Shown one piece after another: positions 7,796-16,374 of a stretch of DNA of 64,000 bases. The stretch is taken from assembly GCF_024206495.1 (NCBI RefSeq), contig NZ_JAMBPQ010000013.1:124001-188000 (forward strand). Direction: 5' to 3'. The position numbers were made by a program, and so were the translations under genes. Numbering within the stretch: the first letter of the stretch is position 1; every line of letters starts with the position of its first letter. Below the pieces are notes generated by a model that saw only the letters and a list, made by a program, of their open reading frames with translations, had not been told where the DNA came from and ran no database searches. This stretch comes from Paraburkholderia sp. CNPSo 3272. Lineage in GTDB: Bacteria; Pseudomonadota; Gammaproteobacteria; Burkholderiales; Burkholderiaceae.

Positions 7796-9988
7796 ATGGC
7801 AACTCATGACCAGGACGATCTCCTGTCCTCCGAAACCCGCAACCATGCGCCCGCCTCGCCCAAACGGCGCGCGTTCATGGCCTTTGCCGGCGCGTCCGCA
7901 GGCGCAAGCCTCCTCGCCGGCAGCCGCGCGGCGGCAGCAGCCGATTCCATGTTTCCCACGCCCGCCACCTTCGGAGGGAAACTTCCGCAGCCGCCCCGCC
8001 ACTCCGCAGGCGACGCGATCTGGGGCCCGGATGGCCAGGCCACGGCGATCATCAGGAGGCTTGCCCACGTCGATCGCTCGCTGTTCTCGCGCGCCGACTT
8101 TCACGTGACGAGCTACGGTGCGCGCACGCTGCCCGCCACCGCGCTGATTACGTCGACCGCGTGGCCCGGCGGCAAGATTCCATGGGTAACGGGCGGCACG
8201 GAACAGACCGCGCATCCGAGCAGCGATCTGCAAAGCCCGGGCTCGGGCGTGATGGTGCCGTGCGACTACACGGGCACGCAATATGACTCATGCACCGCGA
8301 TCAACACTGCAATTGTCGACGCAAGTCGCGCCGGCGGCGGCCGCGTCGTTGTGCCGGCCGGCAACTGGTACTGCGGCGGCCCGATCGTGCTGCTGAGCCA
8401 TGTAAACCTCCACCTGGAATCGGGCTGCACGATCTATTTCAGCCCGAATCCTGCGGACTATGCGAAAAACGGCCCGTACAAGACGGCAAACGGCAATCTG
8501 TATCACACGCGCTGGCAGGCGAACGACTGCCTGAATTTCGGCTCGCCGATTTATGCGTTCCGCCAGACCAACATTGCCGTGACCGCCGACGACAACACCT
8601 GCGTACTGAACGGTCAGGCGATGACGCCGATGCAACTGAGCACCCAGGCGCCCACCTCGTGCTGGTGGACCTACAAGGGAAGCAGCAACACATACGGCTG
8701 CGCCGGTTCCTCGACGCCTTCCCAGGCCTATGTGAATCCGAACAACATCGCGCTAACGAGCCTCCCCGCTGGCCAGATCCAGAACCCGCAGGCGAACGTC
8801 TCCTTTACGAATCAGTACGGCGTGACGACGTCGCTGATGACGCTGCTCACCGGCACGGGCTGGAACGAGGACCAGAATTATCTGCCCGCGCTCTCGGAAC
8901 TGCGTGTGCCCATCGAGAACCGCATTTTCGGCAACGGTCACTATCTGCGGCCGTGCATGATCGAGTTCATCGGCTGCACGAATGTGTATCTGCAGAACTA
9001 CCACACGCAGAACACGCCGTTCTGGCAGCACCATCCTACCGATTGCACGAACGTGGTGATCGACGGCGTGTTTGCCGACAGCATCGGACCGAACAACGAC
9101 GGCTTCGATCCGGACGCGTGCAATCACGTGCTGGTGCAAAACGTTCAGTTCAATACCGGCGACGACTGCATCGCGATCAAGTCCGGCAAGTATCTCGACA
9201 CCGAGTACGGTCCGATGCAGAACATCGTCGTGCAGAACTGCACGATGCAAAGCGGCCACGGCGGTCTGACGATCGGCAGCGAAATGAGCGCGGGCGTGCG
9301 CAACGTCTACGCCCGCAACCTGACGATGCAAAACGAGAACTGGGCGAGCAATCCGCTGAATATCGCGCTGCGCTTCAAGAGCAACATGAACCGCGGGGGC
9401 TTCATCAACAACGTCTGGATCAACGGCGTGACGCTCGCCAACGGCGTGAACCTCGCGGGGAAATACGGCGGCGGCTCGCTAGGCGCTGCGATCAGCAAGA
9501 TCACGGGCACGGGCACGACCGGTCTCGCAACGAACCCGTCGACGGGCCAGGGCGGCCTGATCACGTTCGACTGCGATTACAGCCCGTCCGGCGACGCGGT
9601 GCGCTGGAGTCCGTCGGTGATCAGCAACATCAACATCACGAACGTGAACGCGAGCAACGTGTCGGGCGCGGTGTCCTACTCGATGCCTTCGGGCTTCGTC
9701 GCCGGGTCGAACTCGTGCTTCCAGGCGATCGTCATGCAGGGCCCCGAAGCGGTCGATTACAACGGCCCACTGCCGGTGCCGAGCGTGAGTCCGATCAGCG
9801 GCGTTACGATCGCGAACTGCAACCTCGGCAACCCGGTGTGCACGGGCGCGGTTCCGACGACGCCTTCAACGTCCGCGACGGCCGCGCCGGGGCCGGTCTT
9901 CACGAGCAACGTGAGCGGCATTACGCTGACCAATGTGGTGATCGCGGGCACCACGTACAACACGTCGCTGAGCGCACCGGCGACCTGA
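7796..9988 (+). CDS. GH28 polygalacturonase-like enzyme with Tat signal
   Basis: This 730-residue secreted pectin-degrading enzyme candidate has a twin-arginine signal (SPKRRAFM, Arg24-Arg25, then a hydrophobic stretch ending about residue 48 at SRAAAAA). The glycoside hydrolase 28 beta-helix shows all the hallmark motifs: NNDGFD at 433-438, NTGDD at 453-457 with the catalytic aspartates, GHGG at 487-490, and the RFK variant of RIK at 526-528. It would hydrolyse alpha-1,4-galacturonosyl bonds in polygalacturonate. It is longer than simple polygalacturonases owing to an N-terminal region and insertions around residues 270-380. AGGAGA lies nine bases before the ATG. It is divergent from the orphan tatA. 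Confidence 0.93.
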   Translation: MATHDQDDLLSSETRNHAPASPKRRAFMAFAGASAGASLLAGSRAAAAADSMFPTPATFGGKLPQPPRHSAGDAIWGPDGQATAIIRRLAHVDRSLFSRADFHVTSYGARTLPATALITSTAWPGGKIPWVTGGTEQTAHPSSDLQSPGSGVMVPCDYTGTQYDSCTAINTAIVDASRAGGGRVVVPAGNWYCGGPIVLLSHVNLHLESGCTIYFSPNPADYAKNGPYKTANGNLYHTRWQANDCLNFGSPIYAFRQTNIAVTADDNTCVLNGQAMTPMQLSTQAPTSCWWTYKGSSNTYGCAGSSTPSQAYVNPNNIALTSLPAGQIQNPQANVSFTNQYGVTTSLMTLLTGTGWNEDQNYLPALSELRVPIENRIFGNGHYLRPCMIEFIGCTNVYLQNYHTQNTPFWQHHPTDCTNVVIDGVFADSIGPNNDGFDPDACNHVLVQNVQFNTGDDCIAIKSGKYLDTEYGPMQNIVVQNCTMQSGHGGLTIGSEMSAGVRNVYARNLTMQNENWASNPLNIALRFKSNMNRGGFINNVWINGVTLANGVNLAGKYGGGSLGAAISKITGTGTTGLATNPSTGQGGLITFDCDYSPSGDAVRWSPSVISNINITNVNASNVSGAVSYSMPSGFVAGSNSCFQAIVMQGPEAVDYNGPLPVPSVSPISGVTIANCNLGNPVCTGAVPTTPSTSATAAPGPVFTSNVSGITLTNVVIAGTTYNTSLSAPAT

Positions 9989-10044
9989 TGCCCACGCATA
10001 CGGAACGCGGGCCACCGCGTTGCGTGTACGCGGCGACCGGTTCG

Positions 10045-10242
10045 TCAGCGTGGCTCCTCGTCTGCCGGAGGTTGCCGGCGTTTCGGCGCCGGCTCATCTC
10101 CCGACTGCAGCGGCTCGCGCGTACAGGCGTCCGGCGGCATGACAAAGGGAATGTCGTCGCGGCAGCACGCATACACCGGAAACCCGTATGCGTTCGTACC
10201 GACGATGGTCGTTGGCCCGTGCAGCGGGCACACCGCCTTCAT
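10045..10242 (-). CDS. Small hypothetical Cys/His protein
   Basis: This predicted 65-residue protein begins MKAVCPLHGPTTIVG and contains VYACCRDDIPF, so a CxxH and a CC pair could bind one metal. The C-terminal third is Pro/Glu-rich and probably disordered. GGGAGG precedes the ATG at 10242, with a short spacing of four bases. It lies between the GH28 gene and the HiPIP gene. I do not recognise a family. Confidence 0.5.
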   Translation of the reverse strand: MKAVCPLHGPTTIVGTNAYGFPVYACCRDDIPFVMPPDACTREPLQSGDEPAPKRRQPPADEEPR

Positions 10243-10300
10243 GGCGCCTCCCGAAAAGCGTTGCTCGATGGCTTGTAGCATACCCCTCGCGGGGCCTCGC

Positions 10301-10612
10301 TCAAGCCTTCTTCACGTAGGCATTGCACCAGCCTTTGGCGTCGACGATCTTGCCGCCATAAGTCGCGCACGGACCGTTCGGCGCGCCCGGCTTGCCCTGA
10401 AACAGCTGGCAGTTCCCGCAGGTCTGCCCTGCCTGGAAGCGCGGGAACTTCGTCTTGTCGACTTTGCTCGCGTCGGTTTTGTAGCCGAGCGCCATGGCGG
10501 TCGGGTCGCTCTCGGAAAGCACCGGCGCGTCGGCGCGCGATTCGCTGGAAAGCGCCGCCGTGGAAGCCACGGAGGCGGCGAGGATCATGAAGCGACGACG
10601 GGAAAGCGGCAT
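10301..10612 (-). CDS. High-potential iron-sulfur protein (HiPIP), Tat-exported
   Basis: This 103-residue precursor has a twin-arginine signal (MPLSRRRFMILAASV) and a mature HiPIP domain. The four [4Fe-4S] ligands are Cys65, Cys68, Cys82 and Cys96, spaced CX2C-X13-C-X13-C, with the typical aromatic residue just before the last Cys (GWC). HiPIPs are periplasmic single-electron carriers between respiratory complexes and reductases or oxidases. Tat export fits, because the cluster is inserted before export. The start at 10612 has an AGGAG site. It appears monocistronic, and its redox partner is not evident here. Confidence 0.93.
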   Translation of the reverse strand: MPLSRRRFMILAASVASTAALSSESRADAPVLSESDPTAMALGYKTDASKVDKTKFPRFQAGQTCGNCQLFQGKPGAPNGPCATYGGKIVDAKGWCNAYVKKA

Positions 10613-10844
10613 GGTGGGGCTCCTGAGGATGGAACGTACCCGGCTCTCGTGGTTGCTGATCAAGCGGCCGATTCGTTCGTGTTTTTTGCGTGTGCTACTT
10701 ATTTATATCACTTCGTGATGCGTTGTAAAGAACGGAAACATTGCGCTTCGCATACCGCTTTTGATTAATTCGCTATGCCAGGCAATTTTCACGGCAATTG
10801 CAAATACGGCGCCACATCGTACCCGAAGCGGCGCTGCATTGATT

Positions 10845-11858
10845 TCACCAGGCCGCGCAGACCTTGCCGAAATGCGCCCCGGCCTGCTGATGACGAAACG
10901 CATCGGCCAGCTCGTCCAGCCCGAACGTACGGTCGAGCACCGGGCGAATGCCGGCCCGCTCGAGCGCCGCGACGTAGTCTTGCTGCTGGCGCCGGCTGCC
11001 CACGATCAAGCCCTGCAGGCGCGCCTGCTTCGCCATCAGCACAGAGGTCGGCACGGTGCCTTCGCGTCCGGTCAACACGCCGATCAGCGCGATGTGGCCG
11101 CCCACGCGCACCGCGTCGATCGACTGGGCTAGCGTGCCCGGGCCGCCGACTTCGATCACGTGATCCACGCCCTTGCCGCCCGTCATGTCGCGCACGAGCG
11201 CGCCCCACTTTTCGTGTTGCCGGTAGTTGACCGCCTGGTCCGCGCCCAGCGCCTTCGCACGCGCCAGCTTCTCGTCCGACGATGACGTGACGATGACCGA
11301 AGCGCCCATCATCCGCGCGATCTGCAACGCCGCGATCGACACGCCGCCGGTGCCGAGCGTCAGAACGGTGTCGCCGGCCTTGAGGCCGCCATCGGCCACC
11401 AGCGCGCGCCATGCGGTGAGCCCGGCCGTCGTGATCGTCGCCGCCTCGGCGTAGGTCCAGCCGGCCGGCGCAAGCGTGAAGGCGCTCGCGGGCCGCACGG
11501 CGTGCAAGGTCGCGAAGCCGTCCGCGCCGTCGCCGGGCGTCTGAGCGAAGTTGCCCACGGCCTGCCACGGCAACCCGTCGGCCCATTGCGGGAAGAAGCA
11601 TGACACGACATGGTCGCCGCGCTTGAATTCCGTCACGCCCGCGCCGACCGCCGACACCACGCCCGCGCCGTCGGACATCAGCACGCGCCCATCAGCCGTT
11701 GGGATCGCGCCGTTGGCCACCAGCAGGTCGTGAAAATTGAGCGACGTGGCGTGAAGCTCTACGCGGATCTCGCCGGCGCCTGGCGCCCCGGGCTCGGCGA
11801 TATCGCGCAGCTCGATGCGGTCGAGCCCGGCCGGCGCACGCACCACGGCGGCCTTCAT
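10845..11858 (-). CDS. MDR family NAD(P)-dependent oxidoreductase (quinone oxidoreductase/alcohol dehydrogenase-like)
   Basis: This 337-residue medium-chain dehydrogenase/reductase has an N-terminal GroES-like domain (residues about 25-130, with SLNFHDLLVANG in place of the zinc-ligand pattern) and a Rossmann domain with LTLGTGGVSIAALQIARMMGA at about 165-185. The usual catalytic Cys/His zinc ligands are absent, which points to a zinc-independent NADPH:quinone or enal reductase branch. A GGGAG ribosome site precedes the ATG at 11858. That ATG overlaps the stop of a 43-codon upstream reading frame by four bases (ATGA), so translation may be coupled. The substrate is unknown. Confidence 0.9.
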   Translation of the reverse strand: MKAAVVRAPAGLDRIELRDIAEPGAPGAGEIRVELHATSLNFHDLLVANGAIPTADGRVLMSDGAGVVSAVGAGVTEFKRGDHVVSCFFPQWADGLPWQAVGNFAQTPGDGADGFATLHAVRPASAFTLAPAGWTYAEAATITTAGLTAWRALVADGGLKAGDTVLTLGTGGVSIAALQIARMMGASVIVTSSSDEKLARAKALGADQAVNYRQHEKWGALVRDMTGGKGVDHVIEVGGPGTLAQSIDAVRVGGHIALIGVLTGREGTVPTSVLMAKQARLQGLIVGSRRQQQDYVAALERAGIRPVLDRTFGLDELADAFRHQQAGAHFGKVCAAW

Positions 11859-11986
11859 GGCCGTGCTCCCTTCGCCTTGCATGCGGCGTCGAGCGCGCCG
11901 CGGAGCCAGTCCTGGCGCCCGTTGATCATCGAAAAGTTATCGGTCGTGACGGGCAAGGAGTCTTCAAGCCAGAGTATCTCGTTCAT
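11855..11986 (-). CDS. 43-codon reading frame coupled to the MDR oxidoreductase
   Basis: This short open frame (MNEILWLEDSLPVTT start, KAKGARP end) has a convincing AAAGGT ribosome site at a suitable distance. Its TGA overlaps the ATG of the next gene. It may be a leader peptide, a real small protein, or the N-terminal stub of a lost gene, since the DNA upstream is full of gene remnants. I recognise no family. The codon-level and ribosome-site evidence is moderate. Confidence 0.45.
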   Translation of the reverse strand: MNEILWLEDSLPVTTDNFSMINGRQDWLRGALDAACKAKGARP

Positions 11987-12106
11987 GTTCGTTACCTTTC
12001 GATGCTGTCGGTTTAGGGGCGGTGGACATGAGACTTCATGCGGGCTATGCCGAATTAATTTCCATCGCGGATTATTAGTTCCTTCATAAACCACGTTGAT
12101 ATCAGA

Positions 12107-12511
12107 ATGCTCGATCTGAACCTCTCGCGGGCGCTCGACGCCCTGCTCGCGCGCAGCCCAGCGTCTGTCGCTCACGCAGCCGGCGGTGAGCGCCATGCTG
12201 ACGCGTCTGCGGAGAGTTTCGGCGATCCGCTGTTTGTGCGCTCGCAACGTGGCATCGTGCCGGCCCCTATGCGCTGCGCGCAGTCGTCGTGCCGTATCTC
12301 GCGCGGCGGCGGGAAACGGCGCCCGGCGTGCGCGCCATGATCGTGCCGGTGCAAGCGGCGGCGTCGATCTGGCGCTGCCCACGCCCGCCGACCTGAATGC
12401 GCGGCGCCTCTTCGACGAGCGCTACGTGATGCGCGCGGATCACCCCGCCGCCGCGCGGCGGCTTACGCTGAAGCGCTTTTGCGCGCTCGATCACGCGCTG
12501 GTCTACCGCTG
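12107..12511 (+). pseudogene. LysR-type regulator, frameshifted and internally deleted
   Basis: Pieces of one LTTR are spread over different frames. MLDLNLSRALDALLA is the start of a LysR HTH, then VSAMLTRLRR, then FGDPLFVRSQRGIVP, and finally ADLNARRLFDERYVMRADHPAAA and LTLKRFCALDHALVY from the effector-binding domain. About a third of a normal 300-residue protein is left and the frame changes several times. It is divergent from the MDR oxidoreductase, so it is probably that gene's former regulator. Confidence 0.8.
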
Positions 12512-12597
12512 AAGAGCGATCTGAGTGGCGAGGGAGGCGCCGGGGCGAGGTCGTCACGTATCGGCACTTCGCAGTGAACGGCAACGCGCAAAGGCTA

Positions 12598-13008
12598 TCA
12601 GCAGGACGGGCTGCCGTTGGCCGTGCAGAACGCCGCGGGCGCACCCGCGATGAGAGGAAGCGGCGTGACGGGTCTTGGCGGCGGCGGCACGATCCTCACG
12701 GCGCCGCACCACGAGGTATGGCTGCGCCCCGCGTTGGGCACGCAGGGCGCAACGGCCGTGCGCATCTCGTCGGCCGCTTCCTCGCTCAGTTCGTTGCGCT
12801 CGCGCGCTTCGAGCGCGGGCCGCAGCTGGTCGTCCAGCCATGACGCGAACGCGACGACACAGCCTGCCGCGACGGCCAGCAGCAGGACCCGCGCCTTGTG
12901 CTCGCGCAGCTTGATGAGCAGGCGCACCGCCGCCGGGCGCCCTGCAATGGGCGCCTCGGGCCCGGCGGCGGCCCGCACTGCCGCTCCTTCGATGATTCTC
13001 GTTGCCAC
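12598..13008 (-). CDS. Hypothetical membrane-anchored protein
   Basis: This possible 136-residue protein starts with GTG. It has a charged N-terminus, one hydrophobic segment near residues 39-56 (ARVLLLAVAAGCVVAFASW) and a charged helix (ALEARERNELSEEAADEM). The tail is Pro-rich with four cysteines. No ribosome site is visible, and it lies between LysR remnants, so it could also be fortuitous or decayed. I recognise no family. Confidence 0.3.
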   Translation of the reverse strand: MATRIIEGAAVRAAAGPEAPIAGRPAAVRLLIKLREHKARVLLLAVAAGCVVAFASWLDDQLRPALEARERNELSEEAADEMRTAVAPCVPNAGRSHTSWCGAVRIVPPPPRPVTPLPLIAGAPAAFCTANGSPSC

Positions 13009-13118
13009 TGTTTATTCGTTTTGCTCTTGTGATTGCGCCTGGCGCCCGTATCGAGGCATACGGATTAACGGCAGGTCGGCGCAATCCGAAAGGGGCGCAA
13101 CGAAAATATTTGAAAGCC

Positions 13119-13345
13119 TCACTGGCCCTCGCGCGAGCGCTCCGCAAACGCAAACACGGTTTCGCGGAACCGCTCCCCCGCCGGATTGTGCACGGCGGGC
13201 TTCGTCACGAGATGCAGAGGCGCACGAAACGCCTCGTCCCCGGCCACGCGGCAGTAGCGCACGCTCTCCTGCTGGTAGCGACGCATGGAAGCGGGCACGA
13301 GCGTCACGCCACCGCCCGCGGCAGCCAGTGAACGAATCGAGGAAT
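13119..13345 (-). pseudogene. C-terminal fragment of a LysR-type regulator
   Basis: The translation LAAAGGGVTLVPASMRRYQ followed by RAPLHLVTKPAVHNPAGERF matches the last 75 or so residues of an LTTR effector domain. Nothing upstream of about 13345 continues it: the DNA there is a dehydrogenase remnant on the other strand. It is a stranded 3' end of a different LysR gene from the one at 12107. Confidence 0.7.
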
Positions 13346-13429
13346 AGAGGCATCCCCTATGCGACATCGCCTAGCCCCCGCCACCGCGGCAACCGCGGAC
13401 AACACGCGTGTCGGTGTGGTCGGACCGGA

Positions 13430-13660
13430 AGCGTGCTCGCGACCTATGCCCTCCATGTGTCGATGAGCACGATCAGTCCGGAAACGGCGGGAGAACTCGC
13501 CGGTCTACAACACTCTGGGGCAAGCAGTTCCTATTGGCCCCGGTGCCCGGTAATCCACAACTCGCAGCTTCACGCGGTCTTCTCGTGTTCGCGGGTGCCG
13601 ACCGGGAGACGCTCGATCGCTGCATGCGGCTTCTCGAGTGCGTGTGCGTGCGCTTCGTCT
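13430..13660 (+). pseudogene. Remnant of an NAD(P)-binding 6-PGDH/hydroxyisobutyrate dehydrogenase-like gene
   Basis: Across two frames the DNA encodes LATYALHVSMSTISPETAGE, then LAPVPGNPQLAASRGLLVFA and GADRETLDRC. This is the middle of an NAD_binding_2 (3-hydroxyisobutyrate dehydrogenase-like) protein. At least one frameshift separates the parts, and both the Rossmann start and the C-terminal helical domain are missing. A second, similar remnant lies at 44466-44850; by eye the two are roughly 80% identical at the DNA level. From 13660 to 13920 I see no recognisable coding sequence. Confidence 0.7.
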
Positions 13661-13920
13661 ATCACCTCGCTCAGGCGCTCCGATACGCCTGCGGCAACCT
13701 GGGCGAGTCGGCAATCGGGCTCACGGTAGCGGGTTCGCTCGCGCCGGCCCAATCGATCACATCTGCGCTCATCACGAGCTGGCCGAGGTCGGTGACGAGG
13801 TCAGCAACGTGACGTTTCCTTCTTCGTTGCTGCGAGCTGTGGACTCGTGTTTCAGCGCCGTTGTCATGTACCTTCGGCGCATGAGCACGATCTTCTCCGC
13901 CACCGGTTCGGAGTGTCGGT

Positions 13921-14211
13921 TCAGGACGTTGCGTCAGGTGAGCGGCCACGCGTTATAAACCCTTGAAGCGCCTCGACTGCTCTCAGGTCCCCGCGCTCCT
14001 TTAGCTTCGTGGCGAGTGCGCGCGCAAATATTTTCAGATCCTCGCGTCCGTGTGCGGCCTCAAACTGGTGAAGCGTTTCCCTGATGGCCGCCTGCATGCT
14101 TTCTTCGTGCAGCATGCTCGCGATGTGGGAAACGCCCCGCGCCAGCTCCATTTCATGCTCAGTCAGCCACAGCGCATCAACAACTGCCCTCTTGCGACGA
14201 CCTCTTGTCAT
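13921..14211 (-). CDS. Small hypothetical protein
   Basis: This 96-residue, mainly helical, charged protein (MTRGRRKRAVVDALWL start; HEMELARGVSHIASMLHEE in the middle; ATKLKERGDLRAVEAL near the end) has an excellent AGGAG ribosome site seven bases before its ATG. No domain is recognised. It seems intact despite lying amid gene remnants. The basic N-terminus could allow DNA or RNA contact, but that is speculation. Confidence 0.6.
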   Translation of the reverse strand: MTRGRRKRAVVDALWLTEHEMELARGVSHIASMLHEESMQAAIRETLHQFEAAHGREDLKIFARALATKLKERGDLRAVEALQGFITRGRSPDATS

Positions 14212-14694
14212 ATCAATGCTCCTGGCCTATGCCTGGTCAACTGTTGGTTCGCTTCGACAACCCAAGAGGCGCATCCGCGCAAGTGACGGTGACGACGGAT
14301 GAGCCCGCGCCGCACTAATCGAGGATCCAGGAGAGTCGCGGCCGCCCGTGCAGTGGCAGCGAACACCGTATTTTCGACGGCAGTTGCTGTGCGCGAGCTT
14401 TCGGCGGAGGAACCGTGATCCGTGGCGCCAGGGTTGAAAGTCACAGTCACCCATGCCAATCCACTTCGCTGCAGGTTGAGCTGACACTGGCCCGCCTGAG
14501 TGCCACGTCAATATGTGCTGTCAGATCCGGAGCCGGATGATGATTTCGAGGCCTAACGTTAGTGTCAAACAGTCGCGATCCATACGTAGCGCTTACCTGG
14601 TGCCGCGTTCCGCGTTCGCCGGAACGAAGGCGCGCGCCTGTGGGGGCGGTTTCTCATTAAATCAACATCTGCTCGGATCGCCGCATTTTTGTTA

Positions 14695-14726
14695 ATTACA
14701 CTCATTTCTGATTATTTAGTCAATAT
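14695..14726 (-). promoter_or_regulatory. Promoter module copy A (minus-strand TTGACT-N17-TGTAAT)
   Basis: Read on the minus strand this is TTGACT (14723-14718), 17 bases and TGTAAT (14700-14695). The spacer carries ATCAG and ATGAG at the same places as copies at 17.1, 27.0 and 38.0 kb. Here no regulator gene adjoins it: the next leftward gene starts at 14211, almost 500 bases away. It looks like a relic left when the neighbouring genes decayed. The flanking 14212-14690 holds no recognisable gene. Confidence 0.6.
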
Positions 14727-14729
14727 AAA

Positions 14730-14927
14730 ATGAGAGCTCGATTCAACTCGGAGGGACAGCCCGACCTGCGGCTGAAGACGCTTGCCAACGCGTTCGCAAG
14801 TCGCCCCGACGGCCTCCTCGTGGTGGGCGGCGACGCCCAGGCGCTGCTGCCGGGATTACAGCCGTTTGCCGGTCGAAAGCTGCCGATCGTTGGCGGGCAT
14901 GTAGTGCCTCGCACTGGACCTGCCTGA
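14730..14927 (+). pseudogene. Possible fragment of an ABC substrate-binding protein
   Basis: A 65-codon open stretch encodes LKTLANAFASRPDGLLVVGG followed by LQPFAGRKLPIVGGHV. This resembles the middle of periplasmic binding proteins of the ABC sugar/TrpX type (the RPDGLLV...KLPI pattern). No signal peptide or remaining domain is present. The match is short, so the assignment is tentative. Confidence 0.35.
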
Positions 14928-15135
14928 GGCGTTTTTCCGCCTCTATCGACAGTTCGCGGGGCCGATCCTCGATACAGTCCATCGCCTGGATGCCATTCAC
15001 GACCAGGTTGGTGATGACTTGCGTTAGCTGGATGCGGTCGCCTGGAACCACGGGCAGGTCCGGCGAAAGCTTTCTTGTCAACGTAACGCGTTGGTTCAGA
15101 AGATCACACTGCAGCAGCGCTAACTGACTGCGGAA
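14920..15135 (-). pseudogene. Histidine kinase ATPase-domain fragment
   Basis: The minus strand encodes LNQRVTLTRKLSPDLPVVPG, then DRIQLTQVITNLVVNGIQAM. This is the start of a HATPase_c domain with its N-box (NLVVNGIQAM). Neither the sensor and phosphoacceptor part before it nor the G-boxes after it survive. Beyond it, to 15241, nothing is recognisable. Confidence 0.65.
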
Positions 15136-15241
15136 ATCAGGAGGCCGTGGATTTCGTCGGTCTTCCCGGGGCTCCAGCATGTTCCGTCCCGGCAGAATGT
15201 ACGGACAATGCGACGTCAGTCGTCCTCGAGCGGCGGGGAGC

Positions 15242-16141
15242 CTACATGCCCTGCTCGAAAAACTCTGCGGTATGGTCGATGAATGCTCTGACCTTTGCGG
15301 GTAACAGCGCGCGCCCGATATAGGCCAGTCGGACTTCCGCCGCCGAGTCAATGATCTCGAAGTCTTCCAGCAGACGTACGAGTCGACCCGCCTTGATGTC
15401 CTGCTCCACAAGCGCAAAAGGAAGCAGGCCCACACCGAATCCCTCGAGAATGATGTCGCGATTGAATATTGGGTTATTCGAGGCGATCTCGTATGTGATT
15501 GGCACCGCGACGTTTTCCTGATCCATTCGAAAACTCAGGGTTGGCTTGTGCATCGAGGGCGGCACCGTGACGAACACATGATCAGCCAGGTCGGCAGGAT
15601 GCCGCGGCGGCGGACGTCTGCCCAGGTACGCCTGCGTTGTGACGATGACCAGCGGCAACCGCTGAAGAAGACGCGTCACGGCAAGATCCGTCGTCAACAT
15701 GAACGGTAGCACGATGCCCAGATCGTACCCGTCGGCCGTCAGGTCGACAGACCGCTCGGTCAACGTGATATCGAGACTGACATTTGGATGTTTGCGTTTG
15801 AAAGATGCAATCAATGGCGCAAGCCATGTCAACGCAGCGGTAGTGTGCGCGACCACGCGTAATACGCCCGCGGGTAGTCGTCCGTGACCTGCAGCGCACG
15901 CTTCCAGGCAGTCGAGATCGTCGAGAACGCGACAGCAACCCTCGTAAAAGTGCTCTGCGGCTTCCGTGAGCGAAAACTGCCGTGTCGAACGGTGAAACAG
16001 TCGCGTTCCCAGACGCTCTTCCAGTGATGCTATTGAGCGTGAAACAACGGATGGTGACAGGGCCATCATTTCGCCCGCGCGTCGGAAGTTTCTCACTTCG
16101 ACGATCGTGCGGAAGAGACGCAAGCTTTCTATATATTCCAT
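15242..16141 (-). CDS. LysR-type transcriptional regulator (CrgA-like)
   Basis: This intact 299-residue LTTR has an HTH at residues 1-60 (LFRTIVEVRNFRRAGEMMALSPSVVSRSIASLEERLG) and an effector domain of the type seen in CrgA-like regulators (HTTAALTWLAPLIASFKRKHP, LTADGYDLGIVLP). It is the leftmost intact gene of the aromatic-type cluster and probably controls part of it. The next genes rightward are TetR and the molybdenum hydroxylase on the same strand. The 233-base gap to the TetR gene holds no recognisable gene. Confidence 0.92.
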   Translation of the reverse strand: MEYIESLRLFRTIVEVRNFRRAGEMMALSPSVVSRSIASLEERLGTRLFHRSTRQFSLTEAAEHFYEGCCRVLDDLDCLEACAAGHGRLPAGVLRVVAHTTAALTWLAPLIASFKRKHPNVSLDITLTERSVDLTADGYDLGIVLPFMLTTDLAVTRLLQRLPLVIVTTQAYLGRRPPPRHPADLADHVFVTVPPSMHKPTLSFRMDQENVAVPITYEIASNNPIFNRDIILEGFGVGLLPFALVEQDIKAGRLVRLLEDFEIIDSAAEVRLAYIGRALLPAKVRAFIDHTAEFFEQGM

Positions 16142-16374
16142 GATCTACTTTTTCCAGCAACCACCTTCACGGTCCCAGTCGGGGGCGGTCCCCGCCATCG
16201 TTGAAGAGATAAATCGTCCACGGCAGTCTCTTTCGCGGTGGAGTGTCCGCCAAGGCTTGCGACGGGCATACTCCATACTTCGGCCGCAAGATTCATCACG
16301 CGTATTCCTCTGCAAGGTCCAATCGCAGCCCGTCTGGACTTGTCAGCGAATTGAATATTTTCGGCATTTCTGCA

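Noticed and set aside
12617..13729. 370-codon plus-strand frame
   Set aside because: The translation is low complexity (Arg/Ala/Ser) and crosses several recognised gene remnants in other frames; no ribosome site or similarity.
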